Below are positions 20,782-30,533 of a stretch of 36,942 nt of DNA, piece after piece. The notes under the pieces were generated by a model. That model had not been told where the DNA came from, made no database searches, and saw only the letters and a list, made by a program, of their open reading frames with translations. Position 1 is the stretch's first letter; each line of letters begins with the position of its first letter. Origin of the DNA: an uncultured Clostridia bacterium. Lineage in GTDB: Bacteria > Bacillota > Clostridia > TANB77 > CAG-508. The position numbers were made by a program, and so were the translations under genes. The stretch lies in the NCBI GenBank assembly GCA_947588945.1, contig CANPZY010000016.1, positions 1 to 36,942 of the forward strand. Reading direction: 5' to 3'.

Positions 20782-21672
20782 TTATTTGACTCTTCCTTTG
20801 ATTTTCTTTCTATTTTTATTTGCCTTTTTATTTTTAACTACCTTAGCAATAGCAACAATTACTAAAATAAAGAGCAAAATTGCAATAATTGATAATACTA
20901 TTATTGTATTAGAATCATCACTAAAAAACTCTTTAATTTTTTCTGATGCAATATTAATGAAACTCTCATCTTTTTCTATTACTGTAGTTACTACAGTATT
21001 TTTTGTTATATTTGCTAAAATCTCATAAGTCGTTGTATCATTTCCACTTTTTAAAATAATTGTAATAAGATGTTCCCCTTCTTCAAGATTTTTATTTCCT
21101 ATTATCTCAATATTTACATTTTCTTTATTAGCTTTAGTATTTATAACTAAATCTGTATACTCTGTATTAGTTATAATATCAGCAGTATAATGATAGTTTC
21201 CACTATCAAACTCAGGTGATAAATTTGTATTTTCTATATTCAATTCAACTAAATTTAATCCATTATCTTCTTGTTTATCAACAATTATATTATATGTTTT
21301 TATCTTTTTATTTTTTGCTGTTACATTAATTTTTATTGTATTTTCTATCTTCGTTAAAGATGTATTTCCAGTAATTTTTACATTAGCATCTTCAACTTCT
21401 GGTATTGCTACAATATTTAATGCAGTAACTGTTTTAGGAACCACAACATAATAATTGGTAGTATTTTTATTAAATTCAGGATATATATCATATCCCTCTA
21501 CTGATAAACTCTTTAAATAATTATTGCTTTTATTATCTGCTTCTGATAGCTCATTATTTAGGTCATTTTCTATATCTTTATTTATTGTTGTTGCATAAGT
21601 AATTGATGTTTCTAAAAAAATAGATAAAATTATTACTGTAATAATTGCTACGCATATTTTTATATTTTTCAT
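20782..21672 (-). CDS. Cadherin-like beta-sandwich domain protein with C-terminal TM
   Basis: 296 aa; signal peptide, YLKSLSVEGYDIYPEFNKNTTNYYVVVP repeat unit, second LVELNIENTNLSPEFDSGNYHYTADI unit, TM + basic tail. Confidence 0.82.
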   Translation of the reverse strand: MKNIKICVAIITVIILSIFLETSITYATTINKDIENDLNNELSEADNKSNNYLKSLSVEGYDIYPEFNKNTTNYYVVVPKTVTALNIVAIPEVEDANVKITGNTSLTKIENTIKINVTAKNKKIKTYNIIVDKQEDNGLNLVELNIENTNLSPEFDSGNYHYTADIITNTEYTDLVINTKANKENVNIEIIGNKNLEEGEHLITIILKSGNDTTTYEILANITKNTVVTTVIEKDESFINIASEKIKEFFSDDSNTIIVLSIIAILLFILVIVAIAKVVKNKKANKNRKKIKGRVK

Positions 21673-21835
21673 AAATACCTCTAATTCCTATTTTATGTTT
21701 CTTATTTATAATTATGTAACTTCATAAAATATATCATAATAAATAAAAAAATACAACTTATTTTAAACTTTTTATACTTAAATTTTGTCTGTTTTTTAGC
21801 AATGTTAAATAGATGCTTGAATTACATTTAATTTT

Positions 21836-22417
21836 TTATTTAAATGTTGTAATAGCTAGTCCATCTCCTACTTCTAAGATTTCAGTATTAAGTCTTTCAT
21901 CTTGGGTAGTTAGTTTAATATATTCTCTTAAATGATTTACTGCTGTTCTTTGTTTATGTTTATTGTAATCACTCATTACATATCCTTTATATAAAATATT
22001 ATCTGCAAAAATTACGCCATCTATTTTTAACAATCTTAATGATTGTTCTAAGAAAAATGGATATTTTGTTTTTGCTGCATCAATAAAAACCATATCATAT
22101 TTTTCATTTAATGTAGGCAAAATGTCAACAGCATCTCCTTCATAAATCTTTATTAAGTCTTCTTTTTTTAACGAGCTAATATTCTTCTTGGCTTCTTCAA
22201 TCATTTCAGGTACTCTCTCAATTGTGTCAATTCTTCCATTCTCATTTAAAAATGATGAGAAACAGATTGCAGAATATCCCACAGCTGTACCAATTTCTAA
22301 TATTCGATTTATTTTTTTATCTTTAAAGTATTCTTTTATTACATTTAAAGTATCATCCATTATTATTGGAACATGATCCTTTATTGCTTTTTCTTTTATT
22401 TTATTTAACTTATCCAT
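21836..22417 (-). CDS. O-methyltransferase (class I SAM-dependent, YrrM/TrmR-like)
   Basis: 193 aa; RILEIGTAVGYSAICFS, YDMVFIDAAKTKYPFFLEQSLRLLKIDGVIFADNIL. Confidence 0.9.
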   Translation of the reverse strand: MDKLNKIKEKAIKDHVPIIMDDTLNVIKEYFKDKKINRILEIGTAVGYSAICFSSFLNENGRIDTIERVPEMIEEAKKNISSLKKEDLIKIYEGDAVDILPTLNEKYDMVFIDAAKTKYPFFLEQSLRLLKIDGVIFADNILYKGYVMSDYNKHKQRTAVNHLREYIKLTTQDERLNTEILEVGDGLAITTFK

Positions 22418-22490
22418 TTTAATTCCTCACATAATCTTTTATACAATTACAAGCATTATAGATAATTTACTCTTTTTTCTGTATATAATT

Positions 22491-24158
22491 TTAAATCTTT
22501 GCTTTTTTCTTATCAATACAATACATACTTATTAATAAACCACATGTAATAAAGCTAATTCCCGTAGATACCTTCATTCCAATGGTTCCAGTATAAGATA
22601 CTTTTATTTCTTCTACATCATTTATATTATTTACTTCAATTTGGCAGAAACCATTTTTTGATTCTGTTATTTTTATATTTTTTCCATCAATTCTTGCTGA
22701 ATATCCAATATAATAAACATATGGTAATTCTATTTTGCCACTTCCACTAATTTTAAACTTACAATTAGTTTTATCTTTTTCAAAATCGGATATTTGTGCA
22801 TCTCCTTCTAAAACTATAGCAGTATCTTCTCTAGTAACTATATAATTTCTATTTTGAAATGCCTTTGTAGGTAAATATTCAAAACTAGCACATCCTGCAT
22901 GAACTCTACCAGTTCCTTCTGTTACATCTACTCCTTCAATCAATACACTCTCATCAGCACGATTATTTGAAAAATCAATATTATTTTTCATAGGAATTAA
23001 TAAATCTGCCATTACTGCGAGTATTACTAATAAATAAAACATGTCAAATTTTTTAAATATTAATCCAAGATTAATACTTGCAATCACTGTTAAAAAGAAT
23101 GAACTAAATTCTAATAATCTAAAAGAAAATTGCATCATTCTAAATACATTTGGAAATTTTTCAAAAGGTATAAAATCCAGTGTAAGCAACACAGACATTA
23201 ATCCTAAAACTAAAAATAATACATAATTTTTAGTTGCGGATTTTCTTATGAAAAATACTAATGATAATAGTACTCCAATAATAACTGGTATTCCGATAAA
23301 ATATGCCATTCTATCTTGTTCAATAAATAAAAGTTCTTTTGGCTTTATTTTTAACGAAATTAAAACATCTTCTCTTAACATATGTGAAATGTTAAACACT
23401 TCGTAGTCAGCTGAAAATTTACTTTCTATTAATGGAAAAATATAAAACGCAGTTATTCCTAATGCAATTAGTATATTTTTTAACAATCCAATAAATTCTT
23501 TTTTCTTTATTTCCCTAATATTTACAATTACATAAATTACACAGTATATTGCAGTATAAAATGTAATAAGTGAATGTGTTAAAATAAGTCCTATTATTCC
23601 ATAAGCAAGAACATTACTTTTTTCTTTTAGATTAATGATTGTATATAATCCATTAAATATAATAGGAATAAATACAAATGAAGCATATTCTGCTACTGCA
23701 ACCCTTATATACATATCAGTCAATCTATATGGTGCCATTATATATAAGCATGCACCTAAAATTGCAATATAATTTTTCTTTTTATCATCTATTTCTCTTT
23801 TTCTTAAAATTTTTTGCATGAAAAAATACATAGAATATCCTGATGCAATAGAACACAAGAACATGAATATTCTTAAACAATTTTCATAAGAAAAATTAAA
23901 AATTCTTAATAATAATGGTAAATATGCTGTAAGAGGACTATAAAATAGATTCCATGAATAACCGAATCCATTACATAATCCTTGCATTATTACAGGAAAA
24001 AAATTACCACATTTAAAAGACTTCATTGTTTCAATAATTCTACAAATATGTTGAATCCCATCATCATACTGTATATTAAAATTAAATAATGGTATTGAAA
24101 CTAATAAAGTTGATATTAAGATGAAAATAAATGTCATTATTTGTTTTTTATTTTTCAA
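22491..24158 (-). CDS. PTPS-related (PF10131-like) polytopic membrane protein
   Basis: Track ORF starts at 24203; TTG at 24158 preceded by AGGGAG is the likely start (LKNKKQIMTF...). YDDGIQHICRI, GFGYSWNLFYSPLTAYLPLLL, many TMs. Confidence 0.75.
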   Translation of the reverse strand: MKNKKQIMTFIFILISTLLVSIPLFNFNIQYDDGIQHICRIIETMKSFKCGNFFPVIMQGLCNGFGYSWNLFYSPLTAYLPLLLRIFNFSYENCLRIFMFLCSIASGYSMYFFMQKILRKREIDDKKKNYIAILGACLYIMAPYRLTDMYIRVAVAEYASFVFIPIIFNGLYTIINLKEKSNVLAYGIIGLILTHSLITFYTAIYCVIYVIVNIREIKKKEFIGLLKNILIALGITAFYIFPLIESKFSADYEVFNISHMLREDVLISLKIKPKELLFIEQDRMAYFIGIPVIIGVLLSLVFFIRKSATKNYVLFLVLGLMSVLLTLDFIPFEKFPNVFRMMQFSFRLLEFSSFFLTVIASINLGLIFKKFDMFYLLVILAVMADLLIPMKNNIDFSNNRADESVLIEGVDVTEGTGRVHAGCASFEYLPTKAFQNRNYIVTREDTAIVLEGDAQISDFEKDKTNCKFKISGSGKIELPYVYYIGYSARIDGKNIKITESKNGFCQIEVNNINDVEEIKVSYTGTIGMKVSTGISFITCGLLISMYCIDKKKAKI

Positions 24159-24159
24159 T

Positions 24160-25843
24160 TTATTTCTCCCTATTTTTAAATTTCTTTGTGATACAATATA
24201 CAATAATTCCTAATAAAGTAATTGCAGATATAATATACCCAGCTTTTTCAATATCTGTTCCTGTATATTTTACAACAACATCTCCATCTTCATTTAAATT
24301 GATTTCTATAAAACCATTTTCAGACTCATAATTTTCTATCTCTTTTCCATTTACGTAAGTTGTGTAACCATGATAATATATGTAAGGCAATTCTAATTTT
24401 GCATCATTAACGCCTTCAGCTCTAAATGTAAAATTAAATCCATTTTTTTCTTGATTTACAATAAGTGCCCTTCCATCAAGTACATACACTCCACTTGTTC
24501 TTTTTGTTATATAGTCAATATTATTTACTAGTTTTACAGGCAAATATTCTCTATTTATTTGATATGGTTCAATAATTTCAGCTTTCATAATGCTATCTTC
24601 ATATCTTTTTTCTTCATCAAAATTACTTTTTCCATTTTCATTATTTTTTTCGATATATCTTGCTGTGCCAAAATATGAACAAATAATTGTACATATTATT
24701 ACAAAAATTCCAATAATATTTTTTTTATCTTTTAAGCTTTCTGATAACCACATAATATTGCATGCACAAACATAAGAGACAAAAAATACAAAAAAGCCTT
24801 CTAATCTCCATGCAAATTGTGTAACTGTAAGTATGTTCGGCATTATTTTCCAAGGAAATAATTTCGTGCACATTATCAAAGACAATACTGATAATATAAG
24901 AAAAAGTAGATACTCTTTATTTTCCCTTAGTTTTTTGAAACATATTGGAGTAAGACAAATGCAAAATGCTATTACAATTCCAATTGAAAATACTATTTCT
25001 TGTTTACCAAATTCTGATGAGATAAAATCTTTAAATCCTATACCTGTTGACCAAACATAATCTCCAGTTGTATTCATTTCATAACTATTAAAAACTGTAT
25101 AATCTCCATACATCTTATGCTCAACAAGCGGAATTAAATAAAATGCTGTAAGTAATAAAATTAAACATAAATCAATAAAAATATATTTTAATACATCTTT
25201 TTGTTTTAATTTTCTCCAATTTGCTAATATATATATTAATGCAAAAAAACAACAATATACAGTAGTAATAGTATGTGATAAAATTATCCCTACTGCCCCT
25301 ATTACTAATAAATAGTGTTTCTTTTTATTTCCATTGAATATATCATATAATCCTGAAAATACAATAGGTATAAATACAAACGCAGAATATTCTCCAACTG
25401 CATTTCTAGAATAAATATCAGTAAGCTTATATGGTGCACTTATATATATTAAGGCTGAAATTAAAGCAATTATTCTTTTCTTAGAAACTTTATAAATAAA
25501 ATTATACATTGCAGTCCCAGAAAATAATACTGTAAAAAATGTAAATATTTTAAGCCCTAATATAGAAGATTTAGTAAAAAATGAGAATAAAATTGGAATA
25601 TAAGTAGTAAGTGGTCCATAGAAAATATTAACTGCATAACCAAATCCCTGCATTTGCTTTGCACTAATAAAACTAGGAAATATTTTATCTAAAATAATTT
25701 CTTTTACTGATACAATTCTCATAATATGTATTCTTGCTTCATTATATCCGCGACAAATTTAAATTGAATATTGCATAAGAAATAATTATTGATGAAATTA
25801 AAATAATAATATAAGGTAAATTTTTCTTAAGTTTCTCTTTCAT
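24160..25843 (-). CDS. PTPS-related (PF10131-like) polytopic membrane protein with one +1 frameshift at CGG (25750-25748)
   Basis: ATG 25843-25841 with AAGAAGGG RBS opens MKEKLKKNLPYIIILISSIIISYAIFNLNLS, reaches CGG ATA TAA; skipping C25750 gives GGYNE-type continuation GYNEARIHIMRIVSVKE... in frame to TAA at 24160 (560 aa). Paralog of 22491-24158. Confidence 0.75.
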
Positions 25844-25930
25844 TTTTTTCCCTTCTTGTTCGTCCATTATTAAATGATTTTCACAAATATAAATATGGAC
25901 TGAAATTTATTTTTTGTAAAATCAGTCCAT

Positions 25931-26107
25931 CTAATTATTTTCTGTTTCTTCATTTTCCTCAACTGTATTTTGTTTATCCATAAAATATTGCACAGTTGCT
26001 TGAATTTCATTTTTAAATGAATTTCTTTTTACTAATTTTGTTACTATATTAAATAAACAAGCTATAATTAAAATAATGAAGAGTAATTTTTTCCATATCT
26101 TTCCCAT
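25931..26107 (-). CDS. Small 58-aa single-pass membrane protein
   Basis: MGKIWKKLLFIILIIACLFNIVTKLVKRNSFKNEIQATVQYFMDKQNTVEENEETENN*; below ORF-track length cutoff; GAGAGA upstream. Confidence 0.5.
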   Translation of the reverse strand: MGKIWKKLLFIILIIACLFNIVTKLVKRNSFKNEIQATVQYFMDKQNTVEENEETENN

Positions 26108-26380
26108 TATTTTTTCTCTCCCCTATCTACTTAATTATAGTTAATTTATCGATTTTTGTCAATAAAAAATATATAATTTTACTAGCTTATTTACTTTTAT
26201 TTGACTTACTATATTTTAATAAACATATTTAGTTTTTATTTATCGACATTGGTACTTTTAAAATTAGGTATATTTCTAGTCCAAAGTTCATAACTTTTAA
26301 TAATAAATTTGAAAATTAACATTTCAAATCTATTCTTTATTATATTGCCCCTTATGGCTAGAAAGGAATTAATTTTAATT

Positions 26381-27655
26381 ATGAAAAGAAGAATTATTAT
26401 AATGAATATAATTATTATTTTCATTATTTCGTTTTCTAAAGTAAATGCAAGTAGCATACCTGTTTGGAGTTCAATGAAAATTTCTTCTAATTCAAGCTCT
26501 TTAAATATAATTGATGATGATTCACTAAATCCCAATGCAATAGCACAAACTTCCGGCAAAATTGTCACAGTAGAAAATAACCCTTTAAATTTAACTTGTG
26601 GAGGAGCTGTTTTAATTGAACAAAACTCTGGTACAGTATTATATGATTACAATATGCATCAAAAACTAAGACCTGCATCTGTAACTAAGGTCATGACTAT
26701 TCTTCTTATAATGGAAGCTCTAGATTCTGGAAGGATTTCATTAACAGATAAAGTTCCATGTAGTGAAGAAGCTTCTAATATGGGCGGTTCACAAATATGG
26801 CTCGATACAACAGAAGAATTAACAGTAGATGAAATGTTAAAGGCTATTTGCGTTGTTTCTGCAAATGATTGCACTGTTGCAATGGCGGAATTTCTTGAAG
26901 GATCAGAAGATGCCTTTGTTGCAAAAATGAATGAAAAAGCAAAAGAATTAGGTATGAATGATACAACATTTAAAAATTGCCATGGTATCGATGAAGATGG
27001 ACACGAAACATGTCCTTATGATATTGCCTTAATGTCTAGAGAACTTCTTACAAAACATCCTACTATAATGAATTACACAACAATTTATATGGATTCATTA
27101 AGAGATGGAAAATCGCAATTAGTAAATACCAATAAATTAATTAAAAATTATGATGGTTGCACAGGATTAAAAACCGGCTCTACATCAGTCGCTTTATTTA
27201 ACCTTTCTGCAAGTGCAACAAGAAATGATTTATCATTAATTGCTGTAATAATGAAAGCAGAAACAAGTCAAGTTCGTTTTGCAGAAGCACGTAAACTTTT
27301 AGACTATGGATTTTCAAATTATCAATATAAATCTTTAGCAATCAAAAATGAAACTGTTGGAATAGCTAATGTTGGTAAGGGTTTAAAAAATACTACAGAT
27401 GCAGTTTTTAAAGATGATTTTGGTCTAATTTTACCTAAATCAAATTCTCAGGAAATTGACCAAAAAGTAGAAATTTATAACAATATTTCTGCGCCAATAA
27501 CTAAGGGACAAAAGCTTGGAGAAGTTACTTTTTCTAATAATGGAGAAAATATTGGAACAGTTGATTTAATTTCTAATGAAGATATTGAAAAATACGGTAT
27601 TTTTACAATGAGCAAAAAAATATATACTAATTGGTTTACTTTACTTAGAAACTAA
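26381..27655 (+). CDS. D-alanyl-D-alanine carboxypeptidase (penicillin-binding, DacA/DacF-like)
   Basis: LRPASVTKVMTILLIMEAL (SxxK), SANDC (SxN), GLKTGST (KTG); signal peptide. Track ORF starts at 26309; ATG 26381 is the better start. Confidence 0.93.
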   Translation: MKRRIIIMNIIIIFIISFSKVNASSIPVWSSMKISSNSSSLNIIDDDSLNPNAIAQTSGKIVTVENNPLNLTCGGAVLIEQNSGTVLYDYNMHQKLRPASVTKVMTILLIMEALDSGRISLTDKVPCSEEASNMGGSQIWLDTTEELTVDEMLKAICVVSANDCTVAMAEFLEGSEDAFVAKMNEKAKELGMNDTTFKNCHGIDEDGHETCPYDIALMSRELLTKHPTIMNYTTIYMDSLRDGKSQLVNTNKLIKNYDGCTGLKTGSTSVALFNLSASATRNDLSLIAVIMKAETSQVRFAEARKLLDYGFSNYQYKSLAIKNETVGIANVGKGLKNTTDAVFKDDFGLILPKSNSQEIDQKVEIYNNISAPITKGQKLGEVTFSNNGENIGTVDLISNEDIEKYGIFTMSKKIYTNWFTLLRN

Positions 27656-27671
27656 CATCTATAAATTTCCT

Positions 27672-27714
27672 AAAAAATGGGATTAAAAATTTTAAATTTC
27701 TAATCCCATTTTTT
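27672..27714 (+). terminator. Rho-independent terminator after the carboxypeptidase gene
   Basis: AAAAAATGGGATTA...TAATCCCATTTTTT perfect 14-bp stem with T-run; may act in both directions. Confidence 0.85.
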
Positions 27715-27737
27715 GTTTATATCATAAATATTTAAAC

Positions 27738-28946
27738 TTATTTAATAATTATCTTACAAAATCCTTTTTTACCTTTTTTTAGGATAATTTCTTCGCCTAA
27801 TTTTTCTTTAGATAAAATATATAATTGATCTTGTATTTTCTCATCATTTATTGAAATTCCACCTTGATCAATTAATATTCTAGCTTGACCTTTTGAAGGG
27901 GCAAACTTTGCTGTAATGATTGCTTCTAATATACTACTTCCATCTTGAAGTTCAACTGTAGGCATGTTATCAGCTATTCCTTTTCCTGAAAATAAAGCCT
28001 CTGCGGCCTCCTCTGCCTCTTTTGCTTTTTGCTCTCCATGTACTAATTTGGTTATTTCATAAGCTGCTATTTTTTTAGCTTTATTGATTTCTTCCCCTTC
28101 TACATTTGTTAATTTATTTATTTCATCCATTGGTAAAAATGTAAGCATGCATAATACTTTTTTAATATCTTTGTCATCCACATTTCTCCAATATTGATAA
28201 AATTCATAAGGAGAAGTTTTCTCTTCATCAAGCCATAAAGCTCCTTTTTCAGTTTTTCCCATTTTCTTACCTTCTTTTGTAGTAAGAAGTTTAAAAGTAA
28301 ATGCAAAAGAATCTTCATGTCCAAATTTTCTAATTAAATTTACTCCACCAATTATATTTGACCATTGATCGTTTCCGCCAATTTGTATTTTGCAACCATA
28401 TTTATTATATAAAGTTAGAAAATCATAAGATTGTAAAAGCATATATCCCATTTCAAAAAAAGTTAGACCAGTTTCTAATCTTGTTTTATAACATTCAGCC
28501 GAAAGCATTTTACTAACACTAAATTGTGATCCTATCTCTCTCATAAAATCAACAAATTTTAAATCTCTTAACCAATCAGCATTATTTACAATAATAGCAG
28601 GATTTTCCCCTTCAAAACTTACAAATTTGCTAACTTGATTTTTTATACATTCTACATTATGATTTATTTCTTCTATAGACATCATTCTTCTCATATCTGT
28701 TTTACCAGAAGGATCTCCAATAGTAGCAGTACCTCCACCCATTAATATTATAGGCTTATGTCCTGCTTTTTGCATATATGAAGCAACCATTAATGATACA
28801 AAATGTCCTATATGAAGACTATCTGCTGTTGGATCAATTCCGATATAAAATGGAACTTTTTCAGTTTCTAATAATTCTCTTAATTTATCTTCATAAATTG
28901 TTTGCTCAATGTAATCTCTTTCTCTTAATGTATCTAATATATTCAT
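27738..28946 (-). CDS. tyrS: Tyrosyl-tRNA synthetase
   Basis: PFYIGIDPTADSLHIGHFVSL, GGNDQWSNIIGG, KMGKTEKGALWLD (KMSKS-like), C-terminal S4 domain; start MNILDTLRERDYI at 28946. Confidence 0.96.
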   Translation of the reverse strand: MNILDTLRERDYIEQTIYEDKLRELLETEKVPFYIGIDPTADSLHIGHFVSLMVASYMQKAGHKPIILMGGGTATIGDPSGKTDMRRMMSIEEINHNVECIKNQVSKFVSFEGENPAIIVNNADWLRDLKFVDFMREIGSQFSVSKMLSAECYKTRLETGLTFFEMGYMLLQSYDFLTLYNKYGCKIQIGGNDQWSNIIGGVNLIRKFGHEDSFAFTFKLLTTKEGKKMGKTEKGALWLDEEKTSPYEFYQYWRNVDDKDIKKVLCMLTFLPMDEINKLTNVEGEEINKAKKIAAYEITKLVHGEQKAKEAEEAAEALFSGKGIADNMPTVELQDGSSILEAIITAKFAPSKGQARILIDQGGISINDEKIQDQLYILSKEKLGEEIILKKGKKGFCKIIIK

Positions 28947-29038
28947 AAATAAATTCATTCCTTTCAAAAGTCATATAGAATTGAAAGATTGTTTTCTTTC
29001 AATCTCTCTACTTTTTTACAATTCAAAGCCTTTTTATT

Positions 29039-29491
29039 TTAACATAAAAAAGATTTATAAACAATAGCTTCCATAAATTCTTTATTTTCAATAGGATTTT
29101 TTCTAATTGCTGAACTACTAATTGGAATTACCTTTTCAATTTTTACATTGTCAACATTTAAATCTCTTGCAACATATTTTCCATATTCTTCACTTGAATA
29201 AAATCTGTTTACAGGTATTCCATTAAACATTTTCTTTAAATAATCTGTTTGAATCTTTATTGATTCTTCGTCCATTCCATATCTAGTTGGTGGTTCTTTA
29301 CCTAAAATAATATGCACATCTGGATATAAAGATTTTATCCATTTCGCTCTTTCCTCTAATGAATTTTTAGATAAATCTGTATCATTTATTAAAATATAAA
29401 ATTCATCATTTTCCATTAATCCTTTTTCAATTAGACTTTGATGTCCTTTATGAAGTGGAGCAAATTTACCTATTGTAAAACCAATTTTCAT
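29039..29491 (-). CDS. NadR-like nicotinamide-nucleotide adenylyltransferase / cytidylyltransferase-like protein
   Basis: 150 aa; GFTIGKFAPLHKGHQSLIEKG; ISSSAIRKNP motif. Confidence 0.8.
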   Translation of the reverse strand: MKIGFTIGKFAPLHKGHQSLIEKGLMENDEFYILINDTDLSKNSLEERAKWIKSLYPDVHIILGKEPPTRYGMDEESIKIQTDYLKKMFNGIPVNRFYSSEEYGKYVARDLNVDNVKIEKVIPISSSAIRKNPIENKEFMEAIVYKSFLC

Positions 29492-29520
29492 TTTTTATTA
29501 TGCAAAACTCCTTTCACGCT

Positions 29521-29775
29521 CTATGCATTAAACTCTCTCTTTTTTATATCTTGAAGCTCAAATCTATATTTTTGTGTAACCTCTGGATATTTATTGTGAT
29601 CAACCTCTGATAAAAACATATCAAGAGGTCTTATATATAATTCATTATCATCATATAAACTTCTATATACTGCATATTCTTCTTTAGTTTCAGAATGTAT
29701 AGCAATATCTTCAAGTAAATAATAATTTCCTTTAAAATGTTTATATATTCCCTTAATTCTTATTCTTTCTTTCAT
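29521..29775 (-). CDS. DUF1653 domain protein
   Basis: 84 aa; GIYKHFKGNYYLLEDIAIHSETKEEYAVYRSLYDDNELYIRPLDMFLSEV. Confidence 0.85.
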   Translation of the reverse strand: MKERIRIKGIYKHFKGNYYLLEDIAIHSETKEEYAVYRSLYDDNELYIRPLDMFLSEVDHNKYPEVTQKYRFELQDIKKREFNA

Positions 29776-29793
29776 TATTAATTTTCTCCTATT

Positions 29794-29851
29794 AAAAAAA
29801 TAGTAATTTCACTTAAAACAAGAGAAAATTACTTAATTTAAGTGAAATGTA
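29794..29851 (-). terminator. Rho-independent terminator after rubrerythrin
   Basis: ATTTCACTTAAA/TTTAAGTGAAAT 12-bp perfect arms followed by T7 on minus strand. Confidence 0.7.
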
Positions 29852-29866
29852 CTATATTTATTTTTA

Positions 29867-30406
29867 TTAATAATTTTCTGCTTTTACTTCGAAGTATGCT
29901 TGTGGATGACTACATACTGGGCAAACTTCTGGAGCAGATTTACCAATTACGATATGTCCGCAGTTTCTACATTTCCAAATTCTATCTCCATCTTTGCTAA
30001 ATACTAAACCATCTTTAACATTCTCTAATAGTTTTAAATATCTTGCTTCATGCTCTTTTTCAATTTGTCCAACAGCTTCAAATAAATAGGCAATTCTATC
30101 AAATCCTTCTTCTTTAGCTTCTTTTGCCATTCTGTCATACATATCTGTCCATTCAAAATTTTCTCCTGATGCTGCTGCCTTTAAATTATCTTCAGTTGAG
30201 CTTATATCTCCACCATTTAATAATTTAAACCACATTTTTGCATGTTCTTTTTCATTTTCTGCTGTTTCTAAGAATATAGCTGCAATTTGCTCATATCCTT
30301 CTTTTTTTGCTTTACTTGCAAAATAAGTATATTTATTTCTAGCTTGTGACTCTCCTGCAAAAGCTTCCATTAAATTTTTTTCTGTTTTTGACCCTTTTAA
30401 TTCCAT
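29867..30406 (-). CDS. Rubrerythrin
   Basis: Start at [30 protein letters not shown] (ATG 30406, RBS GGAGGG); [14 protein letters not shown], rubredoxin-like CRNCGHI...CPVCSHPQ. Confidence 0.95.
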   Translation of the reverse strand: MELKGSKTEKNLMEAFAGESQARNKYTYFASKAKKEGYEQIAAIFLETAENEKEHAKMWFKLLNGGDISSTEDNLKAAASGENFEWTDMYDRMAKEAKEEGFDRIAYLFEAVGQIEKEHEARYLKLLENVKDGLVFSKDGDRIWKCRNCGHIVIGKSAPEVCPVCSHPQAYFEVKAENY

Positions 30407-30433
30407 AATTTCCCTCCATAAACAATTTTTCAT

Positions 30434-30449
30434 AAGTACCTTTGTACTT
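30434..30449. promoter_or_regulatory. Perfect inverted repeat AAGTAC-CTTT-GTACTT in the rubrerythrin leader
   Basis: 6-bp perfect arms, immediately downstream of the predicted promoter. Confidence 0.45.
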
Positions 30450-30463
30450 TATTGACTTTATGT

Positions 30464-30492
30464 ATTATACTATAGCATAACATTAAAATCAA
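30464..30492 (-). promoter_or_regulatory. Predicted sigma-A promoter of rubrerythrin
   Basis: Minus strand TTGATT-17 nt-TATAAT. Confidence 0.65.
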
Positions 30493-30533
30493 GTATAAAA
30501 ATCTAATATTTATTTTTTATATTTAAGCAAGAT

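Noticed and set aside
28947-29038. T-box leader upstream of tyrS
   Set aside because: The tyrS upstream gap is under 100 nt with a simple GATTGAAAG/CTTTCAAT hairpin; no T-box sequence (TGGnACCGCG-like) found.
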